From Corallincola holothuriorum (GTDB lineage: Bacteria > Pseudomonadota > Gammaproteobacteria > Enterobacterales > Neiellaceae): DNA of 64,000 nt. The notes beneath the pieces are model-generated. The model did not search any database and was not told where the DNA came from. It worked only from the letters and a program-made list of their open reading frames with translations. The position numbers and the translations under genes are program-made. This document shows, piece after piece, positions 1-9,925 of the stretch. The stretch spans positions 298,037 through 362,036 of the forward strand of contig NZ_QPID01000004.1 in the NCBI RefSeq assembly GCF_003336225.1. Reading direction: 5' to 3'. The stretch's first letter is position 1, and the number at the start of each line of letters is the position of its first letter.

Positions 1-318
1 ATGCACGTTAAGATGGTATTTGATAAGCGTTTTAATGCCCTCTATTTCTCGCGTTCATGTATTCCGTTCAACCGCGATGGCGATGAGGATTATCCGGTTT
101 ATAAGCATCTAGGTGTTTATGGCTATACCCGTCGTTTTGTTAAGGCTTTTGGCAAATGGCCGGTTAGTGAACTGGAGCACTTGGAGAAATTGGAGCAGCT
201 AAGGGCACTAGAGTTTGGTGAAAAAATCAAAGTCGCCGTGGCTGCATCTGATTCGCCAGAAGTGGATACATTGGAAGACATCCGTAAATGTGAAGATGTA
301 CTGAACAGCCAAGAGTAG
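1..318 (+). CDS. kdsB: 3-deoxy-manno-octulosonate cytidylyltransferase, C-terminal part (5' end outside window)
   Basis: The reading frame is open from base 1 to a TAG at 316-318, so the gene probably begins upstream of the window. The 105 visible residues match the C-terminal third of KdsB, which activates Kdo (or 8-amino-Kdo in Shewanella-like bacteria) as CMP-Kdo for lipopolysaccharide inner core. Family landmarks are [15 protein letters not shown], the HLGVYGY strand, the [18 protein letters not shown] helix and the VDTLEDI end. It is convergent with glnS and shares the terminator that follows. The choice between the Kdo and 8-amino-Kdo forms cannot be made from this fragment. Confidence 0.8.
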   Translation: MHVKMVFDKRFNALYFSRSCIPFNRDGDEDYPVYKHLGVYGYTRRFVKAFGKWPVSELEHLEKLEQLRALEFGEKIKVAVAASDSPEVDTLEDIRKCEDVLNSQE

Positions 319-337
319 CCGTTAACTACCGCAGATG

Positions 338-370
338 TAAAAAAGCCGAGCATGTTTTGCTCGGCTTTTT
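338..370. terminator. bidirectional intrinsic terminator between kdsB and glnS
   Basis: A 13-bp arm, AAAAAGCCGAGCA, is followed by a short loop and its complement ending in TTTTT. Because the stem starts with an A-run and ends with a T-run, it can serve both convergent genes. Confidence 0.88.
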
Positions 371-389
371 ATTAACGTTGAATGACTGT

Positions 390-2057
390 TTAGCCGCCCC
401 AGGTATCTCTTAGCGCGACAGTGAGGTTAAACACCAGTCCATCTTCGCTTGAGTCTTGGTTGTCGGCACAGAAGTAGCCTTCACGCTCAAACTGGTAAGC
501 TTGTTCAACCTTGGCCATTTTAAGCGACTGTTCAGCAAATCCTTGCTTAATTACCAAGGACTCCGGGTTTAATACTTCATGGAAGTCGTCGGCTGCAGCA
601 GGATTAGCTACCGAGAACAAACGGTCGTAAATGCGAAACTCTGCAGGCACGGACTGTGTTGCAGATACCCAGTGGATAACCCCTTTAACTTTACGACCAT
701 CCGCTGGATTAACACCCAAGGTCTCTGGATCGTAGGTACAATGGATCTCTTGGATTTCTCCCTTGTCGTCCTTGATAACCTCATCTGCACGCACCACATA
801 GGCATTACGCAGACGAACCTCTTTTCCGAGTACCAGACGTTTATATTTCTTGTTAGCTTCTTCCCGGAAATCTGCACGGTCAATAAAGATCTCTTTAGTG
901 AACGGCAGTTGGCGGACACCCATGCTTTCATCTTTGGGGTGCACCGGCGCACTGAGCATTTCGTTATGCTCTGGAGCTAAGTTACTGATAACCAGTTTTA
1001 CTGGGTCAATCACTGCCATAGCCCGTGGGGCGCTGTGCTCAAGATCTTCACGGATACAAGCTTCTAACATGCCGATTTCAATCATGTTTTCTTGCTTGGT
1101 GATACCGATGCGCTTGCTGAACTCTTGAATCGACCCAGGTGTGTAACCGCGACGACGTAAGCCTGCAATTGTCGGCATACGTGGGTCATTCCAACCGGAT
1201 ACCAGCTTCTCTGTCACCAGCGAGTTAAGCTTGCGCTTAGACATTACTGTGTATTCTAGATTCAGACGAGAGAACTCATACTGACGCGGGTGGCAGTCGA
1301 TGGTGATGTTGTCGAGTACCCAGTCATAAAGCTGGCGGTTATCCTGAAATTCTAATGTACACAGAGAATGGGTGATCCCCTCCAACGCATCAGAGATGCA
1401 GTGGGTGAAATCGTACATAGGATAGATACACCATTTGTCGCCAGTTTGGTGATGATGGGCAAACTTCACTCGGTAAAGCACTGGATCACGCATACACATG
1501 ACCGGTGATGCCATATTGATCTTGGCTCTAAGGCAGCAACTACCTTCTGCAAATTCACCTGCACGCATCTTTTCAAACTGGGCAAGGTTTTCTTCCGGTG
1601 AAGTGTCACGATATGGGCTGTTCTTACCAGGCGCCGTTAGCGTGCCGCGATATTCACGGATCTCATCAGGTGATAATTTATCAACGTACGCCAAGCCCTT
1701 TTCAATTAGCTCGACGGCATACTGATAAAGTTGATCAAAGTAGTTTGATGAATAGCAAATCTCGCCATTCCATTGGAAGCCTAACCAATTAACGTCGTCC
1801 ATGATTGAATGAACGTAATCGATTTCCTCTTTCTCTGGATTGGTATCATCAAATCGCAGGTTACATTGCCCTTGATAATCTTGCGCAATACCGAAGTTCA
1901 GACAGATCGATTTAGCGTGCCCAATATGCAAGTAACCATTGGGTTCGGGAGGAAATCGAGTGTGTACCGAATTGTGTTTACCTGACGCCAGATCTTTGTC
2001 GATGATCTGACGAATAAAGTTACTCGGTTTGGTCGTGACGGCATCCGCCTCTGACAT
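390..2057 (-). CDS. glnS: glutaminyl-tRNA synthetase
   Basis: Class I aminoacyl-tRNA synthetase charging tRNA-Gln in the cytoplasm. It has 555 residues, as expected for bacterial GlnRS. The HIGH-type signature ([15 protein letters not shown]) is near residue 36 and the KMSKS-type loop appears as VMSKRK near residue 270; the C-terminal half has the GlnRS beta-barrel anticodon-binding region. The ATG at 2057 is preceded by an AGGGGT ribosome site. It is transcribed alone and faces kdsB. Confidence 0.98.
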   Translation of the reverse strand: MSEADAVTTKPSNFIRQIIDKDLASGKHNSVHTRFPPEPNGYLHIGHAKSICLNFGIAQDYQGQCNLRFDDTNPEKEEIDYVHSIMDDVNWLGFQWNGEICYSSNYFDQLYQYAVELIEKGLAYVDKLSPDEIREYRGTLTAPGKNSPYRDTSPEENLAQFEKMRAGEFAEGSCCLRAKINMASPVMCMRDPVLYRVKFAHHHQTGDKWCIYPMYDFTHCISDALEGITHSLCTLEFQDNRQLYDWVLDNITIDCHPRQYEFSRLNLEYTVMSKRKLNSLVTEKLVSGWNDPRMPTIAGLRRRGYTPGSIQEFSKRIGITKQENMIEIGMLEACIREDLEHSAPRAMAVIDPVKLVISNLAPEHNEMLSAPVHPKDESMGVRQLPFTKEIFIDRADFREEANKKYKRLVLGKEVRLRNAYVVRADEVIKDDKGEIQEIHCTYDPETLGVNPADGRKVKGVIHWVSATQSVPAEFRIYDRLFSVANPAAADDFHEVLNPESLVIKQGFAEQSLKMAKVEQAYQFEREGYFCADNQDSSEDGLVFNLTVALRDTWGG

Positions 2058-2213
2058 GGAAAAGACCCCTAATGCTCAAAGTGACAGTTTAACCGGTCTA
2101 TGATCCATGATTGTGGGCTTTAACTCAATAAAAATAGGGTAATGGTGCCGAATAGTGGCTAGAAGTTTGTAAAACGACGATGGCAGATCCTATCTACCAT
2201 CGTCAATCAGCGA

Positions 2214-3926
2214 TTATTGAATGTTGATATCGAGCTCTTTCACCAGTTCAGGCTTAATCAGCGTGGTTTCTGCTTTTATTGGGCTGAGCAGCTCGGTTTT
2301 CGCTTGGAACATCCGTTTGCCTTCAGCAACCTGTGCTTTTCTGGCGCGCTCATACCAACCATCTCGCATAACGTGCAGCAACGGCATATGTAAGCGCTGA
2401 GACTTGCGTTTCGCCTCATATTCGACGTTTATTTCTCGCAATGCGTCATCAAAGGCTCTAACAAATGCAGCGAGTTGTTCATCTTCATGATGCCCCACCA
2501 GCTCTAAGCGGAGTAGGTAGCGACTCTCTTCTGTATAGGCCTCAGCTTTGAAATGCTCCGCCAATACACCGCTGCTGATACTGGCTTTTTGCACCGCGTC
2601 TATCACCTGATTGACACTCAGCTTTTCGCCGGTGATATTGGTCATACCGCGTCCCTTTCTAAGGAAACGTATCTTAGGCGCGTTTTTATAGAAGCCCTCA
2701 ACCGTTATTACGTCATTGATATCATAGCGGTAGAGTCCACCCGTGGTGGTTAGGAAAATATAGTATTCACCGCCAGTTTTAAGGCCATCGATGGTGATGA
2801 AGTTCCATTGGCTTGGATCATTCGGTGCGTTGAGTACGTCGTCTGCTTGTACAAATTCATAGAAATTAACATCTAATGCCAATGGCCCTGCACAGCCCCT
2901 GTCTGATAACGGTACCGAGCAACGAGCTTCACTGGATAAGAAACCCCAATCGCGAATTTGCTTTGGCGTGTTACCGTCGGGATCGAACCAGCTGGGAAAT
3001 TTATCCAAATAGTGGCCAACGGTACCGCCTTTCCAACAACCGATCAGAGCCAACTCAGGCCAGTAATCACCGGGAAGTAATCGTCCATCTCGCTTGTCAT
3101 GCTGCTGCTGTAAAAATGCAGCACGGTTTGGGTTGGGTTCAATCTTGGCTTCTAATGCCTGGCGTAATTCTGCCGCCATTTTGAATTTATTGTTGAGCGT
3201 ACCCTGGCGGATATCATCTATTAGCAGCTGACCGTATTCGTCAGCTTTTTCGCACATCTTCAGGATGGAAGAGGGGTTAGCGGTTGCCAGTAGTGAAACC
3301 TTTTCACTGAGCGCAAAACGCATTAATGCGTAGTATTTTGACTCGTAATCCTCAATTTCAAACACTTCATAGGGGATGGCATATATCTTTTGCACGATCC
3401 CTGGCATCTGCCGGTAAATGTGGCCGGAGGTAGAGCCGAAGCTCAATCCTGATTCGGTATAGCCCTCAATGGCAGGGGAGACTAAAGAAACAATTTTTCC
3501 AGCATAAAGATCAGGGTGTGCCCGTTTAGCGTGATACATCCATGCTCGCATCATGTCAGATGATGCGGCGCGCTGACAGCTTGGGGTCACTGGAATGAAT
3601 TTAGCCTTACCTGTGGTGCCACTGGTTTGAGCGAACATCACCGGCGATTCGGCAGTAAGAATATTGCTTTCACCAGCCGTCATTCGTTCGATTTCTGGGC
3701 GGATATCTTCATATGAAACGAGAGGTAATGCCGCTTGGTATTCGGCGATGGTGTTAATTTTCGAAAAGCCGTAACGTTTACCGTATTCGGTTTCGGCATT
3801 TTGCTTGATGATCCTGTTGAGTAGGGCTTTTTGCGTATCTAAGCCTCCTTCAGCAGATTTACGAAAACGGCTGGCAGATATTTTTGCCAAGAAATGAATG
3901 ATGTAACCGATCATAGTGCTTGTCAC
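2214..3926 (-). CDS. GH3-family acyl-adenylating / acyl-acid amido synthetase-like protein
   Basis: A 570-residue member of the GH3 family of the ANL adenylating superfamily. Plant GH3 enzymes adenylate a carboxylic acid and join it to an amino acid; roles of bacterial members are mostly unknown. The phosphate-binding loop FAQTSGTTGKAKF is at residues 98-110, and a later adenylation-type segment YRYDINDVITVEGF is present. It is the last gene of a four-gene minus-strand operon (kinase, hydrolase, epimerase, GH3), starting 21 bp after the epimerase stop. I infer, but cannot show, that it makes an amide conjugate related to what the hydrolase and epimerase act on. Confidence 0.85.
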   Translation of the reverse strand: MTSTMIGYIIHFLAKISASRFRKSAEGGLDTQKALLNRIIKQNAETEYGKRYGFSKINTIAEYQAALPLVSYEDIRPEIERMTAGESNILTAESPVMFAQTSGTTGKAKFIPVTPSCQRAASSDMMRAWMYHAKRAHPDLYAGKIVSLVSPAIEGYTESGLSFGSTSGHIYRQMPGIVQKIYAIPYEVFEIEDYESKYYALMRFALSEKVSLLATANPSSILKMCEKADEYGQLLIDDIRQGTLNNKFKMAAELRQALEAKIEPNPNRAAFLQQQHDKRDGRLLPGDYWPELALIGCWKGGTVGHYLDKFPSWFDPDGNTPKQIRDWGFLSSEARCSVPLSDRGCAGPLALDVNFYEFVQADDVLNAPNDPSQWNFITIDGLKTGGEYYIFLTTTGGLYRYDINDVITVEGFYKNAPKIRFLRKGRGMTNITGEKLSVNQVIDAVQKASISSGVLAEHFKAEAYTEESRYLLRLELVGHHEDEQLAAFVRAFDDALREINVEYEAKRKSQRLHMPLLHVMRDGWYERARKAQVAEGKRMFQAKTELLSPIKAETTLIKPELVKELDINIQ

Positions 3927-3947
3927 TCCTTTAATTTGTGCCGTTAT

Positions 3948-5072
3948 TTATGCTGTTTCGAGATATCTCTTCCAGCGTACTACTTCCGGTTGAATGCCAA
4001 AGCCTGTGCCTGCCTGCAAATTAGCCATCCCGCCGGCACCTAACTGAACAATGGGTTGCATAGGGTCATCTTCCAGCAATAGTTGCCCGAAGCAGCCTTC
4101 ACGCCACTTTAAGGTAGGAACGAGGTTGGCGAGCACTAAACCCGCAGATGACAGTATGCTGGTTTCACCCACTTGGGCGCCTAATTGACAATCAATACCG
4201 TTGTCGGCCGCTTTCTTGGCAAGCGCCAGTGAATTGCTGATGCCGCCACATTTTGAAATGCGTAAATTGAACAGGTGGCACGCCTTTTCATCGATAAGCG
4301 TTTGCGCGTCTGCGCGACTGCAGATCGATTCATCGACCATCACGGGGGTGATATTGGCAGAAGTAAGTTGCGCCAGCCCGTTGATATCTTGAGCAGGCAA
4401 GGGCTGTTCAATGGATTCCATTTGGTATTTTGACAGTGCAGAAAGCTGCCGTTCTGCTTCGTCTGCTGATTGCCAGGCAGCGTTAGCGTCGCCTCTGAGT
4501 GACATTGAATCACCAAGCGCTGCTCTGACGGTGGTAAGAATTTTGTGGTTATGCTGCAGGTCTGAGACCAGTTTGACCTTGCATGCCTTGACGCCGAACT
4601 GCTTAATCATTGCCGCACTGGCTGCAACATTCTCTATTTTCTCACTAGCAATTACCGCGCTGTAACGTTGCGGTTGTTGCGGTTGGGCACTGAATAGCTG
4701 TAATACCGATTGTTCTGTACTGCGAGCATAGAGATCTAGCAGCGCCAGTTCTAATGTGCAAAATGCTGCGTGTTCGTTGCGCGGTAGTGTTGTCAGAGCG
4801 GATGCAATCCAAGCCTGCAATTCGCTAAAATTAGTGAACTTAAGCCCCTGAACTTTAGGAAACCAACGTTCATTCAACGCAGAGACCACGCTGTCGATGG
4901 ATTCGCCACTTACATACTCGCGAGGGCAGCACTCTCCATAGGCTTTTAGACCGTTCTCGTCGGTCAGACAAACGATGACATTACGTGCCAGTGAGCGAGA
5001 AGCTAACGCGTGCTGTACTTCGAAATTCATTGGAATGGCGAGAATTGATATTTCCGCCTGTTTAATTTGCAT
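3948..5072 (-). CDS. enolase-superfamily enzyme, dipeptide (L-Ala-D/L-Glu type) epimerase-like
   Basis: Muconate-lactonizing-subgroup enolase-superfamily protein of about 374 residues. The catalytic set is visible: KxK (CKVKL, about K165/K167), metal ligands in RGDANAAW (about D195), ESIEQPL (about E222) and VDES (about D247), and the second base lysine in RISKCGG (about K274). This layout is typical of L-Ala-D/L-Glu and other dipeptide epimerases, which invert an alpha carbon. I place the start at the ATG at 5072 because AAGGAG lies six bases before it; a TTG two codons upstream has no such site. It overlaps the upstream hydrolase by 11 bp, implying translational coupling. Substrate unknown. 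Confidence 0.85.
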   Translation of the reverse strand: MQIKQAEISILAIPMNFEVQHALASRSLARNVIVCLTDENGLKAYGECCPREYVSGESIDSVVSALNERWFPKVQGLKFTNFSELQAWIASALTTLPRNEHAAFCTLELALLDLYARSTEQSVLQLFSAQPQQPQRYSAVIASEKIENVAASAAMIKQFGVKACKVKLVSDLQHNHKILTTVRAALGDSMSLRGDANAAWQSADEAERQLSALSKYQMESIEQPLPAQDINGLAQLTSANITPVMVDESICSRADAQTLIDEKACHLFNLRISKCGGISNSLALAKKAADNGIDCQLGAQVGETSILSSAGLVLANLVPTLKWREGCFGQLLLEDDPMQPIVQLGAGGMANLQAGTGFGIQPEVVRWKRYLETA

Positions 5073-6027
5073 TCTCAACTCCTTGTTGGCTTAACCATTG
5101 GGCGATTAGACGGCTAAGTTGGTCTGGGGTTTCAAATTGAAGTGAATGGATCTGGTCTTTATAGTCTGTTTGCTCAATTGATGAGCGACTTCTGTTTAAA
5201 AGTTCAACGACCCCCTGATTGTCGACAATATCATCGTTTTCTGCGAGGTGAAGTTGAATAGGTAATGAGAAGCTGTCTATTTCCGCGGCGATATAGTTAT
5301 CGATGGTTCGCGTCGCCCACAGGAAGCTGGCACTGACACGGCTATTTCTGAGCGGGTCATTGCTGATATATTCGACGAATGCGGGATCGTCAGTGAACAT
5401 TGAAGGGCTAATTAGTCCGGGAAATAACCGTTTGTCGCAGAGCCAAGCACAAAAGCCAATTTGCATTTTTTGCCATACTGAATAATCCACTTTGGCGACT
5501 AAGCCGGGCGTAATCAGTATCAAGCCGTCTATCTCGTCTGGATAGCTCATAGCGTAACGCAGTGCCAGCTTCCCCCCCCATGACAGGCCAATCAGATAAC
5601 GTTTCTTATAACCGCGGGTGCGCTGTTCAACTAAATGCTGCAAATCTTCAATTAGTTGCAGTTCCGATGCAGCGTAGCCTGGACTTAGCCCCATATCTTG
5701 TCGATTGGTACCACTACCTCGACGGTCTGGCATGATAACGTCATAGCCCATACCGGCTAATCTGGCACCCACCAAATGAAACCAACCAGCGTGACTTTCT
5801 ATGCCATGTAGATAGATAAGCGCAGTGTCGCTATCTGTTGCTGAAATATGCTGAAAGTAATTTAGCGGCTGCTCTTGGGCACCGATAAATTGTGCGGGTT
5901 GTCTATGGGTTAGCCATTGTTCAAGCTCTGCCTTTAGGGCTTGATTCTCTATATCAGTATTAGCGAGAGCCATGGGCGTCACCATGAGTGCGAGTAAAAT
6001 AAAAACTGGATACAGGAAAAGATTCAT
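5062..6027 (-). CDS. secreted alpha/beta-hydrolase (serine hydrolase)
   Basis: A 321-residue alpha/beta-fold hydrolase with an N-terminal signal-like stretch (FLYPVFILLALMVTPMALA), so it is probably periplasmic or lipid-facing. The nucleophile elbow is GLSWGGK; the acid and histidine appear to be in ENDDIVDN and DQIHSLQF. Its start overlaps the kinase stop as ATGA, and its end overlaps the epimerase start, placing it in the kinase-hydrolase-epimerase-GH3 operon. Closest in kind to the lysophospholipase/S33-like group; actual substrate unknown. Confidence 0.8.
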   Translation of the reverse strand: MNLFLYPVFILLALMVTPMALANTDIENQALKAELEQWLTHRQPAQFIGAQEQPLNYFQHISATDSDTALIYLHGIESHAGWFHLVGARLAGMGYDVIMPDRRGSGTNRQDMGLSPGYAASELQLIEDLQHLVEQRTRGYKKRYLIGLSWGGKLALRYAMSYPDEIDGLILITPGLVAKVDYSVWQKMQIGFCAWLCDKRLFPGLISPSMFTDDPAFVEYISNDPLRNSRVSASFLWATRTIDNYIAAEIDSFSLPIQLHLAENDDIVDNQGVVELLNRSRSSIEQTDYKDQIHSLQFETPDQLSRLIAQWLSQQGVENAN

Positions 6028-8105
6028 AGGCTATTCAGTGCCTCTGATATGGGTTCTTTACTGGTCTCTTGCTTACTTAATAGTGGCGAAGAATACTTTT
6101 GCCACCAGTTTTTTGCGTGCTGTTGTGACCAAGGGTGTATGCGCTGAAGTGGTTCCAGTATTTCAATGATCTCAAAGATATCTCTGGGGCGCTGTGCTGG
6201 CTCTCGGCTGACACATTGCATCACCAACGCTGCTAACTTGGCTTCAATCGGACTGGGGACTACCTCAGTGATTGGTACTGGTTTCTCTTTTAATGCAGCT
6301 AAGGCGATTTGCAGCGCGTTGGTGCCAGTAAACAGATCTTTTCCCGAAAGCATATTATAGGCCACAGCACCTAACGCATAGATATCGGTTCTGGGATCGC
6401 AGATCTTAGGATCTTGTAGTCGTTCCGGCGCAATGTAAGAGGGCGTACCAGCAATTGACTGTGTTTGTGTAAGCTGAGTTGCTTCCGGATCTGAGATGTC
6501 TTTGACTAAGCCAAAGTCGAGCACTTTGACATGGTCAAAAATTCCGCCTTGCTCTGACAGCATGATATTGGGCGGCTTGATATCTCGATGAATGAGACCG
6601 CGGCTATGCGCTTCAGCAAGTGAACCGCACACTTGTAACAAAATCGCGATCACTCGCTCCTGCGGCATAGCACCAAATTCACTGATGTAATCGGCGAGGG
6701 TAAAGCCGCGAACATACTCCATGGCGTAGTAGAAAGTCCCGTCAGGGCTTAGGCCATAGTCATAGACCTGGATTGTATTTGGGTGGCCAAGCAGTGCCGT
6801 TTGTTGCACCTCTAATTCGAATCGGTCAATGACCTCTTCAGAAAGCAAACTACGTTTTAGAACTTTAAGCGCTGTCGGTCGGCGCAATAGGGCGTGCTGC
6901 GCTAAATAGACGCTGCCAATACCACCTTCTCCAATTTTCTTTTCTAACTTGTACTGGCCCAATTTTTCAAAAGCGTTTACCTGATCATCCAGACGCCGCA
7001 AACGCATTTGATAAATCACCATGGCGATGGCACTGAGCGTCAGTAGAGCAAACATCATTAATTCGGTGAACAAGAGCGGTGAAAGCAGCTGCAGCATCTC
7101 CTCTTTATTTACCTCTACAACTAGACCGATATTGAGCTCATCCACCCAAATCCAAACGCCAAGCACATCTTCATCGCGGTAGCTGCGGTAATGCTCAAAT
7201 TTTGTCGCGTTGCCGATCGATAAAGCATGTTGAACAGGAAATATTGGCAGTTGACTCTTGCTCACCGGATCGACCAACTTAACATTGAGGATCGTTGAAT
7301 TGATCTGGTCGTTGAGCAGCAATCCTCGCTGTTTTATCTCTGCCAAAAGCGGGCTTTCAGAGATCATCAAACCGTCGCTATTGAAATAGTACATCTCGAT
7401 CTGTTCGTCACTGCGATACAGTGAAGTGATGGCATTAAACTCAATGGATGCGTCCAGCAATTCCACCAGGTAGTAATACCCTCGGTTTTCCATCTGCTCT
7501 ATACGCGTGGCTATCAGCAAGATTGGGGGAAGGTTTTGGTCTGGCAAAAAGTCGTCTGAATGCATCACTTCACTCAGCCTGAATGTGCTTTCACTGACAA
7601 CTTCGATGAGCCTGACCGATGCCCGGGGCAACTGCTGGTTTATATGGCCTCGATTTGTGGATGCAACGACATAGCCGTCTTTGTTGATAATGAGAAAACC
7701 TGCAGAATCAGAAAATGACAACTCTTGGTCAACGATTTCACTTAACGACTTTTGTAATTCAGCTTTTTTTGTCACCGAGGCAGATTCTATCTGTTGTAGA
7801 AGCTTCAATACTCGATGACGTGACGCGATCCGCGTGGCGAGATTGGTCTCTGTTTTCAGCCAAAATTTCAGTGCTGCACTTTGCGAATCCAGTTGTTGCT
7901 TAATTTTTGATTCAAAAAGATCTTCGGCGGCTTCGATAAGGTGAAAACGCAAGAACAAGCCGAGTGCAATGAGAATGATGCTGGTGATAGCGATATGTCG
8001 ATAAAACGCCAACCTTCTCGGTCGTTGATAGTGCGTATTGTCTATCTTCGCGTAGGTACGCACCAAGCGTTGCTGCAGTTGTTTTGGAAGAGGAGGCTTT
8101 GCCAA
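6024..8105 (-). CDS. membrane-bound Ser/Thr protein kinase with periplasmic sensor region
   Basis: A 693-residue PknB-type (Hanks) kinase in an unusual order: sensor first, kinase last. One membrane helix is near residues 35-55, an extracytoplasmic region of about 285 residues (Cache-like in style: long N-terminal helix then mixed alpha/beta) follows, a second helix is near 340-363, and a cytoplasmic kinase domain runs from about 384 to 655. Kinase landmarks are IGEGGIGSVYLA (ATP loop), the ALKVLK lysine, HRDIKPPN (catalytic loop, about 505) and DFGLVKD (about 528). It is the first gene of the four-gene operon, about 95 bp after fur. Signal and targets are unknown. Confidence 0.9.
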   Translation of the reverse strand: MAKPPLPKQLQQRLVRTYAKIDNTHYQRPRRLAFYRHIAITSIILIALGLFLRFHLIEAAEDLFESKIKQQLDSQSAALKFWLKTETNLATRIASRHRVLKLLQQIESASVTKKAELQKSLSEIVDQELSFSDSAGFLIINKDGYVVASTNRGHINQQLPRASVRLIEVVSESTFRLSEVMHSDDFLPDQNLPPILLIATRIEQMENRGYYYLVELLDASIEFNAITSLYRSDEQIEMYYFNSDGLMISESPLLAEIKQRGLLLNDQINSTILNVKLVDPVSKSQLPIFPVQHALSIGNATKFEHYRSYRDEDVLGVWIWVDELNIGLVVEVNKEEMLQLLSPLLFTELMMFALLTLSAIAMVIYQMRLRRLDDQVNAFEKLGQYKLEKKIGEGGIGSVYLAQHALLRRPTALKVLKRSLLSEEVIDRFELEVQQTALLGHPNTIQVYDYGLSPDGTFYYAMEYVRGFTLADYISEFGAMPQERVIAILLQVCGSLAEAHSRGLIHRDIKPPNIMLSEQGGIFDHVKVLDFGLVKDISDPEATQLTQTQSIAGTPSYIAPERLQDPKICDPRTDIYALGAVAYNMLSGKDLFTGTNALQIALAALKEKPVPITEVVPSPIEAKLAALVMQCVSREPAQRPRDIFEIIEILEPLQRIHPWSQQHAKNWWQKYSSPLLSKQETSKEPISEALNSL

Positions 8106-8200
8106 GCTATATTTCCCTATAAAAATAGATGGTTAGCTTACAAAACCTGAGTTTAGCCGAAACCGCTCAATAGGGCGAGTTTTCGGCTAGATAGGCGTCA

Positions 8201-8632
8201 CTATTTGTTCTTGTTGCAGCAATCTTCTTTAGTGCAATGGCCGTAGAGGTAGAGGCTGTGATTAGTGAGATCAATGTTGTGGGACTTTGATATCTCCCGC
8301 TGGCGTTGTTCGATGGTTTCATCGACAAACTCTACAACGTCGCCGCAATCTAGGCAGACTAGATGATCATGATGATGGCTGGTGGATAATTCAAAAACAG
8401 ACTTACCGCCTTCAAAATGGTGGCGAGCAACAATACCAGCGTCGTCAAACTGGTTAAGTACACGATAAACGGTCGCCAAACCGATCTCTTCACCGTGATC
8501 AATCAACTTTTTGTAAAGATCTTCAGCGCTTACGTGTTGATTGTCAGGGTGCTGCAACAGCTCAAGTATTTTAACCCGGGGCAAGGTTACCTTAAGTCCG
8601 GCTTTCTTGAGTGCTTGGTTTTCGTCGGTCAT
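8201..8632 (-). CDS. fur: ferric uptake regulator Fur
   Basis: Iron-responsive repressor. MTDENQALKKAGLKVTLPR matches the standard Fur N terminus, so I use the ATG at 8632 (143 residues) and not the in-frame ATG nine codons upstream. The winged-helix DNA reader is followed by the metal-binding HHHDHLVCLDCGDVVEF segment and a C-terminal histidine/cysteine region ending GHCTKEDCC. The family regulates iron acquisition and, often, its own transcription; I did not find a convincing Fur box in the short upstream region. The kinase operon follows on the same strand. Confidence 0.97.
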   Translation of the reverse strand: MTDENQALKKAGLKVTLPRVKILELLQHPDNQHVSAEDLYKKLIDHGEEIGLATVYRVLNQFDDAGIVARHHFEGGKSVFELSTSHHHDHLVCLDCGDVVEFVDETIEQRQREISKSHNIDLTNHSLYLYGHCTKEDCCNKNK

Positions 8633-8739
8633 CCCAAATCCCATATTCTTATGAAGCACAATCGCTGTGCATTTATCTGTCTGATTATATGTTTATCCGC
8701 CCTAAAATAAACCACAAATCCGGTAACTTATTCTGTTTC

Positions 8740-8766
8740 TCTTGAATTATGGGGTACGCCTATAAT
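8740..8766 (+). promoter_or_regulatory. possible sigma-70 promoter of the DUF4442 gene
   Basis: A perfect TATAAT at 8761-8766 lies 35 bp before the ATG at 8801, with a poor -35 candidate (TCTTGA) and a short 15-bp spacer. The -10 is convincing; the -35 is not. Confidence 0.4.
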
Positions 8767-8800
8767 ATCTTGATTGTGGTCAGACCAGTATGAGTGAAAA

Positions 8801-9265
8801 ATGAGAGCAGTATTTAAACGACCACAGTTACTGAAAACGTTATTAAACCTTTGGCCACCTTTTCTTTTTTGTGGCATTCGGATTGAATCACTGAGCGATG
8901 ATTACCTAAAGTGCCGTGTTGGCTTGAGGCTCAGTCGTTGGAATCGGAATGCTAACGGTACCCATTTTGGCGGCAGTCTGTTTTCGATGTCAGATCCTAT
9001 TTATGCACTGATGTTAATGGGGTTATTGGGTGACCGCTATCTGATTTGTGATCAATCAGCTGATATCAATTTCATTAAGCCCGGTAGAGGCCGCGTTTAT
9101 GCCGATTTCGAGCTGACACAGCAACGTATCGATGAGATCCGCGAAGCCACTGCTGCTGGTGCCAAACATCTGCCTGAGTTTGTGATTAACGTGATTGATG
9201 AACAGGGTGATCTCGTTGCCAAACTGCGGCGCACCCTTTATGTGCGTCATAAAAAGTCCAAGTAG
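8801..9265 (+). CDS. DUF4442 hotdog-fold thioesterase-like protein
   Basis: A 154-residue protein of the PaaI/YiiD-like DUF4442 group, expected to have a hotdog fold and act on acyl-CoA or acyl-ACP thioesters. The family core is RNANGTHFGGSLFSMSDPIYALMLM in two halves (the conserved N..G..FGG helix), then ADINFIKPGRG. It is divergent from fur and convergent with fldA. No partner gene indicates the substrate. Confidence 0.75.
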   Translation: MRAVFKRPQLLKTLLNLWPPFLFCGIRIESLSDDYLKCRVGLRLSRWNRNANGTHFGGSLFSMSDPIYALMLMGLLGDRYLICDQSADINFIKPGRGRVYADFELTQQRIDEIREATAAGAKHLPEFVINVIDEQGDLVAKLRRTLYVRHKKSK

Positions 9266-9284
9266 TTTTAGCTAGGGAAGGACA

Positions 9285-9308
9285 CAAAAAAGGCCGCGTT
9301 TGCGGCCT
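9285..9308 (-). terminator. intrinsic terminator of fldA
   Basis: A GGCCGC / GCGGCC hairpin with a GTTT loop at 9292-9307 is flanked on the plus-strand left by six A residues, which read as a U-run on the minus strand, the direction of fldA. No T-run follows on the plus strand. Confidence 0.8.
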
Positions 9309-9335
9309 AGAGACAGTTTGCTACAGACTTGTTTG

Positions 9336-9860
9336 TTAAGCAAAAGAGTCCAAAGACATCTCTTCGCTGATCTGTTTGCACCATTTTTCAACGCGTTCCT
9401 GGGTGAGTTCAGGCTGACGATCTTCATCGATCCCTAAACCTACGAAATGGTCTTCGTCCGCCATCGCTTTGGACGCTTCATAGTCGTAACCTTCGGTGCT
9501 CCAATGGCCGACGATGGTGGCGCCTTTCGCTTCGACGATATCACGGATAGTTCCCATGGCGTCGAGGAAGTACTCTGCGTAGTCTTCTTGATCGCCACAG
9601 CCGAAGATGCCGACGATTTTATCACTGAAATCTACCTGCTCAAGCTCGGGAAAGAAGTCGTCCCAGTCGCATTGGCTTTCGCCGTAATACCAAGTCGGAA
9701 TGCCTAATAGGAGGAAATTGTACTTATCGATGTCATCGCGGCTGACTTTAGCAATGTCATGTATGTCAGCGATCCCTTTACCCAAATTCTTTTGGATCAT
9801 CTTGGCCACGGCTTCCGTGTTACCAGTATCGCTTCCGAAAAAGATACCTACAATCGACAT
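9336..9860 (-). CDS. fldA: flavodoxin FldA
   Basis: Long-chain flavodoxin of 174 residues, an FMN-binding electron carrier. The phosphate loop FFGSDTGNTEAVA is at the N terminus; the FMN-stacking loops GIPTWYYGE and GCGDQEDYAEYF are present. It lies downstream of ybfE, as in Enterobacteria, Vibrio and Shewanella, and close to fur, consistent with its classic iron-linked role. Confidence 0.97.
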   Translation of the reverse strand: MSIVGIFFGSDTGNTEAVAKMIQKNLGKGIADIHDIAKVSRDDIDKYNFLLLGIPTWYYGESQCDWDDFFPELEQVDFSDKIVGIFGCGDQEDYAEYFLDAMGTIRDIVEAKGATIVGHWSTEGYDYEASKAMADEDHFVGLGIDEDRQPELTQERVEKWCKQISEEMSLDSFA

Positions 9861-9925
9861 GAATATTTCCTGTACGCTTTGATTTTTAGTTACTTTAGTA
9901 GAGGACCTTGCTTAGGCAAAGTCGT

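Noticed and set aside
8156..8189. Hairpin between fur and the kinase operon as a fur terminator
   Set aside because: The inverted repeat is fair (AGCCGAAA / TTTTCGGCT) but there is no adjacent U-run in the fur direction.
8660..8760. Fur box upstream of fur
   Set aside because: GATAA-like fragments exist but no 19-bp palindrome close to the consensus could be found.
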